From CAIWHR01 sp963786625 (GTDB lineage: Bacteria > Pseudomonadota > Gammaproteobacteria > Burkholderiales > Casimicrobiaceae), in contig CAWAZS010000010.1 of the NCBI GenBank assembly GCA_963786625.1, positions 248,001 to 312,000 of the forward strand: 64,000 bases of DNA, in the 5' to 3' direction. The notes under the pieces were generated by a model. It was not told the DNA's origin. It ran no database searches and saw nothing but the letters and a program-made list of their open reading frames with translations. Position numbers and translations under genes: made by a program. Positions 28,411 to 41,967 of this stretch are shown here, piece after piece (positions within the stretch are counted from its first letter, which is position 1; every line of letters begins with the position of its first letter).

Positions 28411-28529
28411 GCGCCGCACGGCCGCCCGAAGGCGCTCGCCCCCCCGGGGGAAGCGGCGCGCAGCGCCGTTCGGGGGGAACATACAAGCGCCGAAGCGCCT
28501 GCGCGAGCCGCAAGCGCGGGGGCCGTCCG
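28411..28529. repeat. G+C-rich palindromic element at the dctQ/dctM junction
   Basis: Begins directly after the dctQ ATGA overlap with GCGCCGCACGGCCGCCCGAA and contains CCCCCCCGGGGG and GCGCGCAGCGC hairpins. It is related to the unit at 410-466. Unlike the other junction copies it keeps the downstream frame open, so it can be read as a 41-residue Arg/Gly/Ser-rich extension of DctM. Confidence 0.75.
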
Positions 28530-29870
28530 ATGACCACGCTGCAGGTCGGGCTGCTCTACGGCGCGGTCACCTTCCTGCTGCTCTTCTCCGGAATGCCGAT
28601 TGCGTTCGCGGTCGGCGCCGTCGCGCTCGCGTTCATGTTCGTGTTCATGCCCGCGACGAACGTCGCCGTCGTCGCGGAAACCATCTACTCCGAGCTCGAC
28701 AATTTCACGCTGCTCACCATCCCGCTGTTCGTGCTCATGGGCGCCGCGATCGGCAAGTCGCGCGCGGGCGAGGATCTCTACTCGTCGCTCAACCGCTGGC
28801 TCTCGCGCGTGCCCGGCGGCCTCGGCGTCGCCAACGTGCTGGCCTGCAGCGTGTTCGCCGCGATGTGCGGCAGCTCGCCGGCGACCTGTTCGGCGATCGG
28901 CAGCTCCGGCATCCCGCAGATGCGCGCGCGCGGCTACTCGGATGAGCTCGCGACCGGACTCATCGCCGCCGGCGGGACGCTCGGCATCCTGATCCCGCCG
29001 TCGCTGACGCTGATCCTCTACGGGCTGGCCGCCGAGCAGTCGATCGGCAGGCTGTTCATGGCGGGCGTGGGCCCCGGCCTGCTGCTCACCGCGATGTTCA
29101 TCGCCTGGACGATCTTCCAGTACCGGCGCGACCGGCTGCGCGCGGCCGTCGCCGCTTCGGCCGGGGGTCCGGCGCTCCGGGCGCTCGAGCACTACACCTG
29201 GGCCGAGCGGCTCGAGACGCTGCCCCGCTTCGTCCCGTTCCTCGCCGTGATCGTGCTGATCATGGTCGCGCTCTACGGCGGCTGGGCGACGCCGTCCGAG
29301 GTCGCCGGCATCGGCGCGGCGGCGGCGCTGCTGATGGTCGTGCTGATCTATCGCTGCTACCGCTGGGTCGACCTGCGCCTGATCCTCGGCGGCACCGTGC
29401 GCGAGTCGTGCATGGTGATGCTGATCATCGCGATGAGCTTTCTCTACACCTACGTGATGAGCTACCTGCACATCACGCAGAGCACCGCCGAGTGGCTGAT
29501 CGCGCTGCCGCTGTCGAAGTGGGCGTTCTTCTTCTGGGTCAACGTGCTGCTGATCGTGCTGGGCTTCTTCCTGCCGCCGGTCGCGATCATCCTGATGGTG
29601 ACGCCGATCCTGCTTCCGGCGCTGAAGGCGCACGGCTTCGATCTCATCTGGTTCGGCGTCATCATGACGATACTGATGGAGATGGGGCTGATCCACCCGC
29701 CGGTCGGTCTCAACCTCTTCGTCATCAACGGCATCGCGCCGGACATCCCGTTGCGCAAGATCGTCTGGGGCGTCCTGCCGTTCCTGGTCCTGATGGCGAT
29801 CGCGATCGTCCTGCTCTGCTTCTTTCCCGACATCGCGGTCTGGCTGCCGAACCACTATCAGGGCAAGTGA
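28530..29870 (+). CDS. dctM: TRAP transporter large permease (DctM)
   Basis: Large membrane subunit of the TRAP importer; 446 residues from ATG 28530 (MTTLQVGLLYGAV), with about 12 hydrophobic helices. Motifs include LTIPLFVLMGAAIGKSRAG, NVLACSVFAAMCGSSPATCS and GGTLGILIPPSLTLILYG, all typical of DctM/UctM. An alternative start at ATG 28407, overlapping the dctQ stop, would add 41 residues encoded by a palindromic repeat; DctM proteins normally begin close to the first helix, so 28530 is preferred, though coupling would favour 28407. The 3' end overlaps the convergent glycerate kinase gene by about 13 bp. Confidence 0.9.
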   Translation: MTTLQVGLLYGAVTFLLLFSGMPIAFAVGAVALAFMFVFMPATNVAVVAETIYSELDNFTLLTIPLFVLMGAAIGKSRAGEDLYSSLNRWLSRVPGGLGVANVLACSVFAAMCGSSPATCSAIGSSGIPQMRARGYSDELATGLIAAGGTLGILIPPSLTLILYGLAAEQSIGRLFMAGVGPGLLLTAMFIAWTIFQYRRDRLRAAVAASAGGPALRALEHYTWAERLETLPRFVPFLAVIVLIMVALYGGWATPSEVAGIGAAAALLMVVLIYRCYRWVDLRLILGGTVRESCMVMLIIAMSFLYTYVMSYLHITQSTAEWLIALPLSKWAFFFWVNVLLIVLGFFLPPVAIILMVTPILLPALKAHGFDLIWFGVIMTILMEMGLIHPPVGLNLFVINGIAPDIPLRKIVWGVLPFLVLMAIAIVLLCFFPDIAVWLPNHYQGK

Positions 29871-31037
29871 CCGTCGTCGCGACGGCGGCGTCCGGTCTCC
29901 CACACGCGCGCAATCTGCTCGGCCCGGTCGGCGAGGAGCGCCTCGGCGCCGGCGATGCAATCGGCAAGGCGTCGCCGGTCCCGCGGGCAGCGCGAAGCAG
30001 CCGGCGAACACGCGGCCCAGCTCCGGCAGGGCGGCCGGATCCACGGCGCCCGACAGCAGCGTGATCGGCACGCCCGCCGCCCGCGCGCGCTCGGCGACGA
30101 CGCAGGGCGCCTTGCGCAGCAGCGTCTGCGCGTCGGTCCGGCCTTCGCCGGTGATCGCCCAGTCCGCCGCGGCCAGCGCCGCGTCGAGCCCGATCAGCCC
30201 CGCGACCACTTCGGCGCCCGAGCGAAACTCTGCGCCGAGCAGCTGCAGCGCAAAGCCGAGCCCGCCCGCGGCGCCCGCGCCGGGACGCTCGGCCGCGCGG
30301 GCGCCGGTGGCTGCCTCGGCCAGCGCGGCCCAGCGTCCGAGCGCGGCATCGAAGACGGCGATCTCGGCGGCGGCGACGCCCTTCTGCGGACCGAAGATCG
30401 CGGTCGCACCGCGCTCGCCGCAGAGCGGGTTGTTGACGTCGGACATGATCGTGATCGCGCATTCGCCGAGCAGCGGATCGAGGCCGGCGGCGTCGACCTG
30501 CGCGAGCCCGGCGAGGCCGCGCGGGGTCGGCGCGATCGCGCTCCCGTCCGCCGCGCGCAGGGAAAGGCCGAGCGCCGCCAGCATTCCGGCACCGCCGTCG
30601 TTGGTGCTGCTGCCGCCGACGCCGATCATGAAGCGCCGCACGCCCTCGCCGAGCAGCGCGCGCACGAGCTCGCCCACGCCGCGCGTCGTCCGGTCGCCGA
30701 CGGGCACGGCCGTGCCGTCGGCATCGGTAATGCCGACGATCTGCGCGGCTTCGATGACTGCGGTGCGCCCTTCCGGCGCGTCGAGGAGTCCGTACGCGGC
30801 CGCGTGCGGCGCGCCGCCCGCGCCCGTGACGACGCGCGTCCGGCGCGACCCGCCCTGCGAGAGAATCGCATCGAGCGTGCCCTCGCCGCCGTCGGCCATC
30901 GGGCAGGCGCGAACTTCCGCACCGGGCCATACGCGGGCGAGTCCGCGAGCGATCGCCGCGCAGACGCTCGGCGCGTCGAGCGAGCCCTTGAACGAGTCCG
31001 GAGCCAGCACGATGCGCGGCGAACGAACGGCAGACAT
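29858..31037 (-). pseudogene. Glycerate 2-kinase, one apparent frameshift near the 3' end
   Basis: Would phosphorylate D-glycerate. From ATG 31037 the frame reads RIVLAPDSFKGSLDAPSVC, ADGGEGTLDAI, GVGGSSTNDGGAGMLAALG and SGAVDPAALPELGRVFAGCF, all glycerate kinase (GarK/GlxK family) motifs. After PAGPAT it runs into unrelated Arg-rich sequence. Removing one base near 29969 restores the expected ending LADCIAGAEALLADRAEQIA with a stop at 29858, giving about 392 residues, normal for the family. Sequence error or a recent indel are both possible. Regulation is not evident; it is convergent with dctM. Confidence 0.82.
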
Positions 31038-31155
31038 TGCGAACGACTCCCAATGGCGCGAAGCTGGTCGCCATCGTAGCAGTTCGCGCCGCCGCAGATG
31101 CGCGGCGGGCAGGCTCGCAGGCGGGGTGTGGAAGGGGTAGGAGGGAGAGGGGGCG

Positions 31156-31296
31156 ATGCAGTAGTATCGCTGCATTCCCATGCCCCGCTTGTGGACTCCG
31201 TCGCCGCGGACCCCGGACGCTGCCGGGCCGGGCGCGCGCTGCCGGGGCGTCGTCGGAACGTTCCCGCTTGCGGCGCGCGTTTCCGGGCGCGGGAAC
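31156..31296. promoter_or_regulatory. Leader region of the mutase operon with two inverted repeats
   Basis: The 281-bp gap between glycerate kinase and the mutase holds ATGCAG/CTGCAT (31156-31161, 31170-31175), next to a TAGTAT hexamer, and GTTCCCGC/GCGGGAAC (31260-31267, 31289-31296), 22 bp before the start codon. The first could be an operator and the second a leader hairpin. I do not see a cobalamin riboswitch here. Function is speculative. Confidence 0.35.
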
Positions 31297-31318
31297 GGAT
31301 CAGGGATGAGGTGAGCAG

Positions 31319-33496
<2,178 letters not shown>

Positions 33497-33527
33497 GGCT
33501 GGCGCGGGCGGCATCATCGCGGAACCG

Positions 33528-34526
33528 ATGGCGACCGCAACGTCGGCCCCGAATGTCGAAGCCCTCGCTGCAGGGGTGCGCGCCGGCAATCGGCGGGCGC
33601 TGGCCAAGGCCATCACGCTGATCGAGTCCACCCGCGGCGAGCATCGGGTGCTCGCGCAGAAGCTGCTCGCCCTGCTGCTCCCGGCGACCGGCACCGCGAT
33701 CCGGATGGGCATCTCGGGCGCGCCGGGGGTCGGCAAGTCGACGTTCATCGAGGTGCTCGGCCTGCAGCTCACCGCCGCCGGCCATCGCGTCGCCGTGCTC
33801 GCCGTCGATCCGTCGAGCTCGCTGTCCGGCGGGTCGATCCTCGGCGACAAGACGCGGATGGAGGAGCTCTCGCGCGATCCGCGCGCATTCATCCGGCCCT
33901 CGCCTTCCGGCGGGACGCTGGGCGGCGTCGCGGCGCGCACGCGCGAGGCGATGCTCGCCTGCGAGGCGGCCGGGTTCGACGTCGTCATCGTCGAAACGGT
34001 CGGCGTCGGCCAGAGCGAGACCGCGGTGGCCGGCATGACCGACGTGTTCGTCCTGATGCAGCAGCCCAATGCCGGCGACGATCTGCAGGCGATCAAGCGC
34101 GGCATCGTCGAGCTCGCCGACGTCATCGTCTACAACAAGATCGACCTCGATTCCAGGGCGGCGAAGCTGGCGATGGGCCAGATGAAGAACGCGCTCATGC
34201 TGCTGCACCCCGCCGACGGCCGGCTGGCGGCCCGCCGGTGCTCGGCGTCAGCGCGACGCGGCGCGAGGGAATCGAGGCGTTCTGGCGCGAGGTCGTGCGC
34301 CGCCGCGACATGCTTGCCGCGTCGGGCGAGCTTGCCGCGAAGCGCCGGCGCCAGTCCCTCGAATGGATGTGGGCGCTGATCGACATCGGCCTGCGCGAGC
34401 GCTTCCGCGCCCACGCCGGTGTGCGCGCCGCGCTGCCCGCGTGCTCGGCGCAGGTCGCCGCCGGAACGCTCACCCCCGGCGCCGCGGCGACGCGGCTGCT
34501 CGACACCCTCGAACGGAGACCGAACC

Positions 34527-34534
<8 letters not shown>
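33528..34534 (+). pseudogene. meaB: MeaB/ArgK-type GTPase chaperone of the mutase, one apparent frameshift
   Basis: P-loop GTPase that protects and reloads methylmalonyl-CoA mutase with cobalamin. Walker A GAPGVGKST, the DPSSSLSGGSILGDKTRM block, ETVGVGQSE and the NKID specificity motif (VYNKIDLDS) are intact. After HPADGRLA near base 34230 one base seems missing; the next frame continues PPVLGVSATRREGIEAFW and on to the normal C-terminus at 34534. Corrected length is about 335 residues, as in MeaB. It starts 31 bp after the mutase and overlaps the carboxylase beta gene by 8 bp, a classic arrangement. Confidence 0.88.
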
Positions 34535-36060
<1,526 letters not shown>

Positions 36061-36089
36061 GACCGGCCGGCTTCCGGCTCCGCAACGAC

Positions 36090-38079
36090 ATGTTCAAGAA
36101 GATCCTGATTGCCAACCGCGGCGAAATCGCCTGCCGCGTGATCGCGAGCGCCCGCAGGATGGGCATCGGCACCGTCGCCGTGTACTCGGACGCCGACAAG
36201 GACGCGCGCCACGTCTTCCTTGCCGACGAGGCCGTCGCGATCGGGCCACCGCCGTCGCGCGAGTCGTACCTGGCGATGGACAAGATCCTCGCCGCCTGCA
36301 AGGCCACCGGCGCGCAGGCCGTTCATCCCGGCTACGGCTTCCTGTCGGAGAACACCGAGTTCGCGAGCCGGGCCGAGGCTGCCGGCATCACCTTCATCGG
36401 ACCGAAGCCGAAGTCGATCGCGGCGATGGGCGACAAGATCGCCTCGAAGAAGCTGGCGCTCGCCGCAAAGGTCAGCACGATACCCGGCTACAACGACGTC
36501 ATCGCCAGCGCCGCGGACGCCGAGCGCATCGCCGCCGAGGTCGGCTATCCGGTGATGATCAAGGCCTCCGCCGGAGGCGGCGGCAAGGGCCTGCGCATCG
36601 CGTGGAACGCGAAGGAGGCGCGCGAGGGCTTCGACGCCTGCCGCGCCGAGGCGCTGCGCGTCCTTCGGCGACGACCGGGTGTTCATCGAGAAATTCATCG
36701 AGGAGCCGCGCCACATCGAGATCCAGGTGCTGGGCGACGCCCACGGCAACGTCGTCTACCTGTGGGAGCGCGAGTGCTCGATCCAGCGCCGGCACCAGAA
36801 GGTGATCGAGGAGGCGCCCTCGCCGTTCCTCGACGACGCGACGCGCAAGGCGATGGGCGAGCAGGCGGTCGCGCTGGCGAAGGCCGTCGACTACCAGTCG
36901 GCCGGCACCGTCGAGTTCGTCGTCGGCCGCGACCGCAGCTTCTACTTCCTCGAGATGAACACGCGGCTGCAGGTCGAGCACCCGGTGACCGAGATGATCA
37001 CCGGCCTCGATCTGGTCGAGCTGATGATCCGCGTCGCGGCGGGAGAGAAGCTGCCGTTCCGCCAGAAGGACATCAAGCGCAACGGCTGGGCGATCGAGTG
37101 CCGGATCAACGCCGAGGACCCGATCCGCAACTTCCTCCCGTCGATCGGGCGGCTCGTCCGTTACCGCCCGCCGGCGGAAGTGCCCGGCGCGGTGCGGGTC
37201 GACACGGGCGTCTACGAGGGCGGCGAGATCTCGATGCACTACGACTCGATGATCGCGAAGCTCGTCTGCCACGGCGAGACCCGCGACGGCGCGATCGAGC
37301 GGATGCGCGATGCGCTCAACGCGTTCGTGATCCGCGGCGTCGCCTCCAACATCGCCTTCCAGTCGGCGCTCGTCCAGCATCCGCGGTTCATCTCCGGCCA
37401 GTTCACGACGGCGTTCATCGCCGAGGAGTATCCGAAGGGCTTCTCGCCGGCCGACCTGGTGCACGACAACCCGGAATTCCTGATCGCGCTCGCCGGGGCC
37501 GTGCACCGGACCTACCGCGACCGCGCGGCGCGGATCGAGGGCCAGGTGCCGGGCTACGAGCTCAAGATCGGCAGCGACTACTTCGTGATGGGCGGGCCGA
37601 CCGAGCGAGCGGTGACCGTGCGTCCGGTGGACGGCGGCTGCGACGTCCAGCTGGGCGATACCCTGCACCGGGTCCGCTTCGACTGGCGCTTCGGCGACAT
37701 CCTGATGGGCGGCACCTTCGACGGCCAGCCGTTCGCGATCCAGGTCGAGCGCCTCGGTCTGAAGTATCGGCTCACGCATCGCGGCACGCAGATCGACCTG
37801 CAGGTCCTGCCGCGGCGTGCCGCCGAGCTCCTCCGGATGATGCCGCGCAAGGTTCCGCCGGACCGGTCCAAGTTCCTGCTCTCGCCGATGCCCGGCTTGC
37901 TCGCCGAAGTCGCGGTGCGCGCGGGCCAGGAGGTCAAGGCCGGCGAGCGGCTGGTCGTGATCGAGGCGATGAAGATGCAGAACGTGCTGATGGCCGAGCG
38001 CGACGGCATGGTCGCGGAGCTGCTCGCCAACGCCGGCGAGAGCGTGGCCGTCGATCAGGCGATCCTGCGCTTCGCGTGA
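36090..38079 (+). pseudogene. pccA: Propionyl-CoA carboxylase alpha (biotin carboxylase/BCCP) subunit, one apparent frameshift
   Basis: ATP-dependent biotin carboxylase fused to a biotin carrier domain. The N-terminal part (KKILIANRGEIACRVI; GYGFLSENTEFA; ASAGGGGKGLRIA) runs to about 36660. One extra G there shifts the frame, and it resumes SFGDDRVFIEKFIEEPRHIE with EMNTRLQVEHPVTEMITGLD. The BT linker and the carrier domain follow, with biotin-Lys in EAMKMQN near the C-terminus. Corrected length is about 662 residues. It starts 29 bp after pccB, and the pair should form one alpha6beta6-type complex. Confidence 0.92.
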
Positions 38080-38193
38080 GACAGGGATGAGCGCGGCGGG
38101 CGAAGGCCGGGCCCGAAGGGTGTGGCGCCGCGCGAATATCGCGGCATCTCCCGTCCGATTTGCCAGCAGACAACAGCTTGAGGAGACCGCGCG

Positions 38194-38674
<481 letters not shown>

Positions 38675-38732
38675 GCGCCGTGCGGATTCGCCTGCGGACC
38701 GCGCCCAGCCGGCGCGGACGGCAGACGCTGCG

Positions 38733-39705
38733 TCAATCGCGGTCGAGCGGGCTGACCACGCCGCGGCCGCCGCGGTTGAGCACGTGCGTGTACACCATCG
38801 TCGTCGACACGTCGCTGTGCCCGAGCAGCTCCTGCACCGTGCGGATGTCGTAGCCGGATTCGAGCAGGTGCGTCGCGAACGAGTGGCGCAGCGTGTGCGG
38901 CGTCGCGGGCTTGGCGATGCCGGTGCCGCGCACCGCGTTCTTCATCGCCCGCTGGAACGCCTGGTCCGCCAGATGGTGCCGGCGCGTCGTCCCGTCGCGT
39001 GGATCGGCCGACCGCGCATCGGCGGGAAACACGTACTGCCACGCCCAATCGCGCGGCGCGCCCGGATACTTGCGGTCGAGCGCGTACGGCAGCCAGACCG
39101 CTCCGAACCCTTCCGCCAGGTCGCTCCGATGGAGCTCGCGCGCATGGGCGATCTGCTCGCGCAGCGGCACGACCAGTCGTACCGGCAGCATCGTGACGCG
39201 ATCCTTGTTGCCCTTGCCGTCACGCACCAGGATTTCGCGACGAGCGAAATCGACGTCCTTGATGCGCAGGCGCATCGCCTCCATGATGCGCAGGCCAGTG
39301 CCATAGAGCAGTGAGCCGATCAGCCGATGCACGCCCTGAAGCCGGGCGAGCACGCGAGCGACCTCGTCGCGCGTGAGCACCACGGGCAACCGCAGCGGCG
39401 CCTTGGCCTTCTGGACGCCGTCGAGCCACGGCAGGTCGACTCCCAGCACCTCCTTGTAGAGAAAGAGGAGCGCGCTCTTCGCCTGGTTCTGCGTGGACGC
39501 TGCCACCCGCTCCCGTACAGCAAGCGCGGTCAGGAAGGCCTCCACCTCCGCGCGCGCCGAGGCCAGTCGGGTGCCGCTTGCCGTGGAAGATGATGAAGCG
39601 TCTAATCCAGTCGCAGTACGCCTGCTCCGTGCGGAGGCTATAGTGCTTGACCCGGATCCGATCGCGGACGCGGTCGAGCAGCGACACCGGCGCAACCGCC
39701 CCCAT
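38733..39705 (-). pseudogene. intI: Integron integrase (tyrosine recombinase), one apparent frameshift
   Basis: Site-specific recombinase that inserts and excises cassettes at attI and attC. From ATG 39705 the frame reads SLLDRVRDRIRVKHYSLRTE and then QAYCDWIRRFIIFHGKRHP. An extra base inside the GC run at 39550-39560 shifts it to EVEAFLTALAVRERVAAS and onwards; corrected length is about 323 residues (IntI1 has 337). Catalytic residues are visible: Arg in GTGLRIMEAMRLR, HTLRHSFATHLLE, GHSDVSTTMVYTH. The IntI-specific insert is also present (the segment AWQYVFPADARSADPRDG followed by TTRRHHLADQAFQRA). Whether the protein is active depends on whether the frameshift is real. Confidence 0.93.
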
Positions 39706-39864
39706 GCAACCCGGCCTTCGGGCCCCCGAACGAGAAACGACAGCGATGATTCTGCGGATTTTTCCGACATCGGCCGATAGGCCGTTTGGACGAGTCCCTC
39801 GGTGGATTTCAGCCGAATTGCCCCATCGCGACCCGGCGGTATCGCCGCACACTTTTCGTTAGGC
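39706..39864 (+). other. attI region with the first cassette junction
   Basis: The 152 bp between the intI start and the first cassette should contain attI and the intI and cassette (Pc) promoters. The recombination core is GTTAGGC at 39858-39864, and cassette 1 begins after the G. I could not find a convincing Pc or PintI hexamer pair, nor a LexA box, by eye. Confidence 0.75.
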
Positions 39865-39879
39865 GTCGGGAGTGACGCT

Positions 39880-40281
39880 ATGCCGAAGGATCGCTTCGAC
39901 CATGTGTTTATCGCGCCCTCGGATTTTGATCGCACAGTGGCGTTCTATCGTGACTCACTTGGGTGGAATCCCATCGCTACTTGGGGCGGTGACGGTGAGC
40001 CACGCGGCGTCGTGCTCAATGGTGGCGCCATAGAAATCGTATTGGCTGAACGCCACGACAGCGACGACCATTCGTGGTCACACGGCATAAATGGGCATCG
40101 CCCCACGCTGCACCTGACGGTCGAGAATCTGGATGAACGCTTTCGCGAACTCGCTTCGGTTGCCGAAGTGGTTATACATCCCGAGGCGACGCATTGGGGT
40201 ACTCGTTGGTTTGTGGTGACCGATCCTGATGGCAACCTTATCGCGTATGAACAGCCCGATCCCAAGGGTTCCGAGCCCTAA
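39880..40281 (+). CDS. Cassette 1: VOC-family (glyoxalase/bleomycin-resistance-like) protein
   Basis: A 133-residue single-module VOC protein starting FDHVFIAPSDFDRTVAFYRD, with later FVVTDPDGNLIAYEQPDP giving the C-terminal metal-ligand Glu position. The ATG is 15 bases inside the cassette boundary. The same gene occurs again, protein-identical, in cassette 5 (42040-42441), with only one silent difference (base 40002 versus 42162). Being next to attI it should be the most recently inserted or best expressed cassette. A specific substrate, or a resistance role, cannot be claimed. Confidence 0.88.
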   Translation: MPKDRFDHVFIAPSDFDRTVAFYRDSLGWNPIATWGGDGEPRGVVLNGGAIEIVLAERHDSDDHSWSHGINGHRPTLHLTVENLDERFRELASVAEVVIHPEATHWGTRWFVVTDPDGNLIAYEQPDPKGSEP

Positions 40282-40365
40282 CCCTGCGGTCAACCGGACG
40301 CGCCGATTCATGGCTTCTGCTTGGCGAGCATCCTGCCGGCGCGCCGGTTACCTTGTACGTTAGGA
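40276..40365 (+). other. attC site 1 (90 bp, type A)
   Basis: R'' CCCTAAC at 40276-40282 overlaps the stop of the cassette 1 gene; R' GTTAGGA at 40359-40365. Inner arms CGGTCAACCGGACGCGCCG and GGCGCGCCGGTTACC pair. One base (40330) separates it from attC 5. Confidence 0.92.
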
Positions 40366-40373
40366 CTCATCTC

Positions 40374-40766
40374 ATGCCGGCCGAGATCCGCGCGTTCTTC
40401 GAGCACTATCGCGACGCGTTTGATCAGCTAGATGGTGAGGCTGTGGCGCGCCTCTACGCGGTGCCGAGTGGTATCGCATCAGATAGTGGCTATACCCACT
40501 GGCCGGCTTTTGAGCCGATTCGCGCAAATATGGTCGCCCTATGCGAGTTGTACCGACAGAACGGCTACGCCTCTGCCACGTTCGAGCCGGTTGCCTTTCT
40601 CGCTCAAGGCGAGAATTATGCGGTCGCCGATATTTCGTGGAACATCGAGCGTACTGGGCAACGCGAGCCGTGGCGCTTCAACACCACCTACAACCTAATG
40701 CGTACTCGGGACGGCTGGCGAGTGTTCCTGTGTACTGCCTACAGCGAGAAAAAGCTCGATGCGTAG
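40374..40766 (+). CDS. Cassette 2: SnoaL/NTF2-like protein
   Basis: A 130-residue protein beginning MPAEIRAFFEHYRDAFDQLD, the helical start of nuclear-transport-factor-2/SnoaL-like folds, with the later strands AVADISWNIERTG and TYNLMRTRDGWRVFLCTAY. Proteins of this cone fold include isomerases, dehydratases and ketosteroid-type enzymes, as well as binding proteins, so no reaction is assigned. ATG 40374 is preferred to a TTG at 40353, which would start inside the attC. Two other SnoaL-like cassette genes occur further down the array (54828, 57741). Confidence 0.8.
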   Translation: MPAEIRAFFEHYRDAFDQLDGEAVARLYAVPSGIASDSGYTHWPAFEPIRANMVALCELYRQNGYASATFEPVAFLAQGENYAVADISWNIERTGQREPWRFNTTYNLMRTRDGWRVFLCTAYSEKKLDA

Positions 40767-40772
40767 CTTGAG

Positions 40773-40863
40773 CCCTAACCCTGCGGTCAACCGGACGCGC
40801 CGGTTCATGGCTTCTACTTGGCTGGCGTCGGCGCGGCGCGCCGGTTACCTTGACTCGTTAGGG
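40773..40863 (+). other. attC site 2 (91 bp, type A)
   Basis: R'' CCCTAAC 40773-40779, R' GTTAGGG 40857-40863. The arms match attC 1, with a changed apical part. Confidence 0.92.
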
Positions 40864-40868
40864 GGCTC

Positions 40869-41483
40869 ATGCCCGATTGTTGCAACGACGAGTGTGAGTT
40901 GGGCATCCTGCGCGAGCGGCAAAGCGGGACGCTGCGGGCCGTCCTTATCATCAACGCGTTCATGTTTTTCGTCATCGTTGCCGCCGGAATCTACGCTGGT
41001 TCCACCGCCTTGCTCTCGGACAGTCTGGACAACCTTGGCGACGCCATTACCTATGCCCTCAGCCTGTACGCGGTCGGCCTTGGCGCCGGGACGAAGGCGC
41101 GCGTCGCCTTATTTAAGGGCCTGCTCATTCTGCTCGCCGCGATCGTAGTTACTATTCAAATCGGTTTCAAGCTCGCGCACCCGACAGTCCCGCTGTTCGA
41201 GACCATGGGCATTTTTGGCTTGCTCGGCCTTGCGGCGAACGGTGCTTGTTTGGCCCTTCTGTGGCGACACCGCGACGAAGACGTCAACATGAGTTCCGTG
41301 TGGGAATGCTCCAGAAATGACATTGCATCCAACCTCGCCGTGTTAGTTGCCACGGGCGGAGTGTGGGCTACTGGGTCGGGCTGGCCGGACTTGGTGGTAG
41401 CTATAGGTTTGGTCGTACTATTCCTGCGATCCGCAAGCCGTGTTTTGCTAGCCGCACGTGCCCAACTTCATGCCGCCCCCTAA
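40869..41483 (+). CDS. Cassette 3: cation diffusion facilitator-like transporter
   Basis: Membrane protein of 204 residues with about six hydrophobic helices. TALLSDSLDNLGDAITYALSL carries the Asp-x3-Asp metal-site pattern of CDF zinc/iron/manganese exporters (D-x2-D-x3 in helix II), and SRNDIASNLAVLVATGGVWA gives the second ND-type site of helix V. The cytoplasmic C-terminal domain found in ZitB/FieF is absent, so this is a short CDF-like form. Its start overlaps nothing and lies 11 bp after the core site. Expected to export a divalent metal from the cytoplasm; which metal is not clear. Confidence 0.83.
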   Translation: MPDCCNDECELGILRERQSGTLRAVLIINAFMFFVIVAAGIYAGSTALLSDSLDNLGDAITYALSLYAVGLGAGTKARVALFKGLLILLAAIVVTIQIGFKLAHPTVPLFETMGIFGLLGLAANGACLALLWRHRDEDVNMSSVWECSRNDIASNLAVLVATGGVWATGSGWPDLVVAIGLVVLFLRSASRVLLAARAQLHAAP

Positions 41484-41569
41484 CCCGGCGGTCAACCGGA
41501 CGCGCCGATTCATGGCTTCTACTTCGGCGAGCGTCATGCGCGGCGCGCCGGTTACCTTGTACGTTAGGC
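41478..41569 (+). other. attC site 3 (92 bp, type A)
   Basis: R'' CCCTAAC 41478-41484, R' GTTAGGC 41563-41569. Type A arms are present. Confidence 0.92.
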
Positions 41570-41580
41570 CGTTGACCGGA

Positions 41581-41626
41581 AGTGGGGACGACCTCACTGC
41601 TCCTACGTCGATCGGGCACGACCCCG
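41581..41626 (+). promoter_or_regulatory. Guanidine-II (mini-ykkC) riboswitch candidate in front of the Gdx/SugE cassette gene
   Basis: Two successive hairpins each expose an ACGA loop. Hairpin 1 (41581-41598) pairs AGTGGGG with CCTCACT around ACGA 41588-41591. Hairpin 2 (41613-41626) pairs CGGG with CCCG around ACGA 41618-41621, with a C-C mismatch next to the loop. The hairpins are 14 bases apart and an AAAGGG ribosome site follows at 41636-41640. Paired ACGR hairpins are the defining guanidine-II pattern, and SMR exporters are its common target genes. Confidence 0.72.
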
Positions 41627-41646
41627 CAATTCTGAAAGGGACACAC

Positions 41647-41967
41647 ATGGATTGGATCATTCTTGTTATTGCGGGGCTGTTCGAGGTCGGTTGGGCCATC
41701 GGATTGAAGTACACGGATGGCTTTACGCGCGTGTGGCCGACTATTTGGACTGTGCTGGCGATGATCATTAGTCTTTGGCTACTCGGCATTGCTATGAAGT
41801 CGCTTCCGGTGGGTACCGCATACAGTGTATGGGTTGGGGTGGGAGCGGTTGGCACGGTGATTCTCGGAATCGTGCTCCTCGGCGAACCAGCGAACGCGGC
41901 TCGGCTCATCAGCGTTGCGCTCATCATCGCTGGCATCGGCGGTCTCAAGCTTGCTACACCGGCCTAA
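41647..41967 (+). CDS. sugE: Cassette 4: small multidrug resistance family guanidinium exporter (Gdx/SugE)
   Basis: A 106-residue, four-helix antiporter of the SMR family. The sequence MDWIILVIAGLFEVGWAIGL has the essential membrane Glu (E14 region), and MKSLPVGTAYSVWVGVGAVG with GIVLLGEPANAARL is close to E. coli SugE, not to QacE/EmrE. SugE/Gdx proteins export guanidinium in exchange for protons. ATG 41647 follows an AAAGGG ribosome site. The candidate guanidine-II riboswitch directly upstream independently supports guanidinium as the physiological ligand. Confidence 0.92.
   Translation: MDWIILVIAGLFEVGWAIGLKYTDGFTRVWPTIWTVLAMIISLWLLGIAMKSLPVGTAYSVWVGVGAVGTVILGIVLLGEPANAARLISVALIIAGIGGLKLATPA

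Noticed and set aside
31038..31318. Cobalamin riboswitch before methylmalonyl-CoA mutase
   Set aside because: The conserved B12-box type sequences are not found; only two simple inverted repeats are present.
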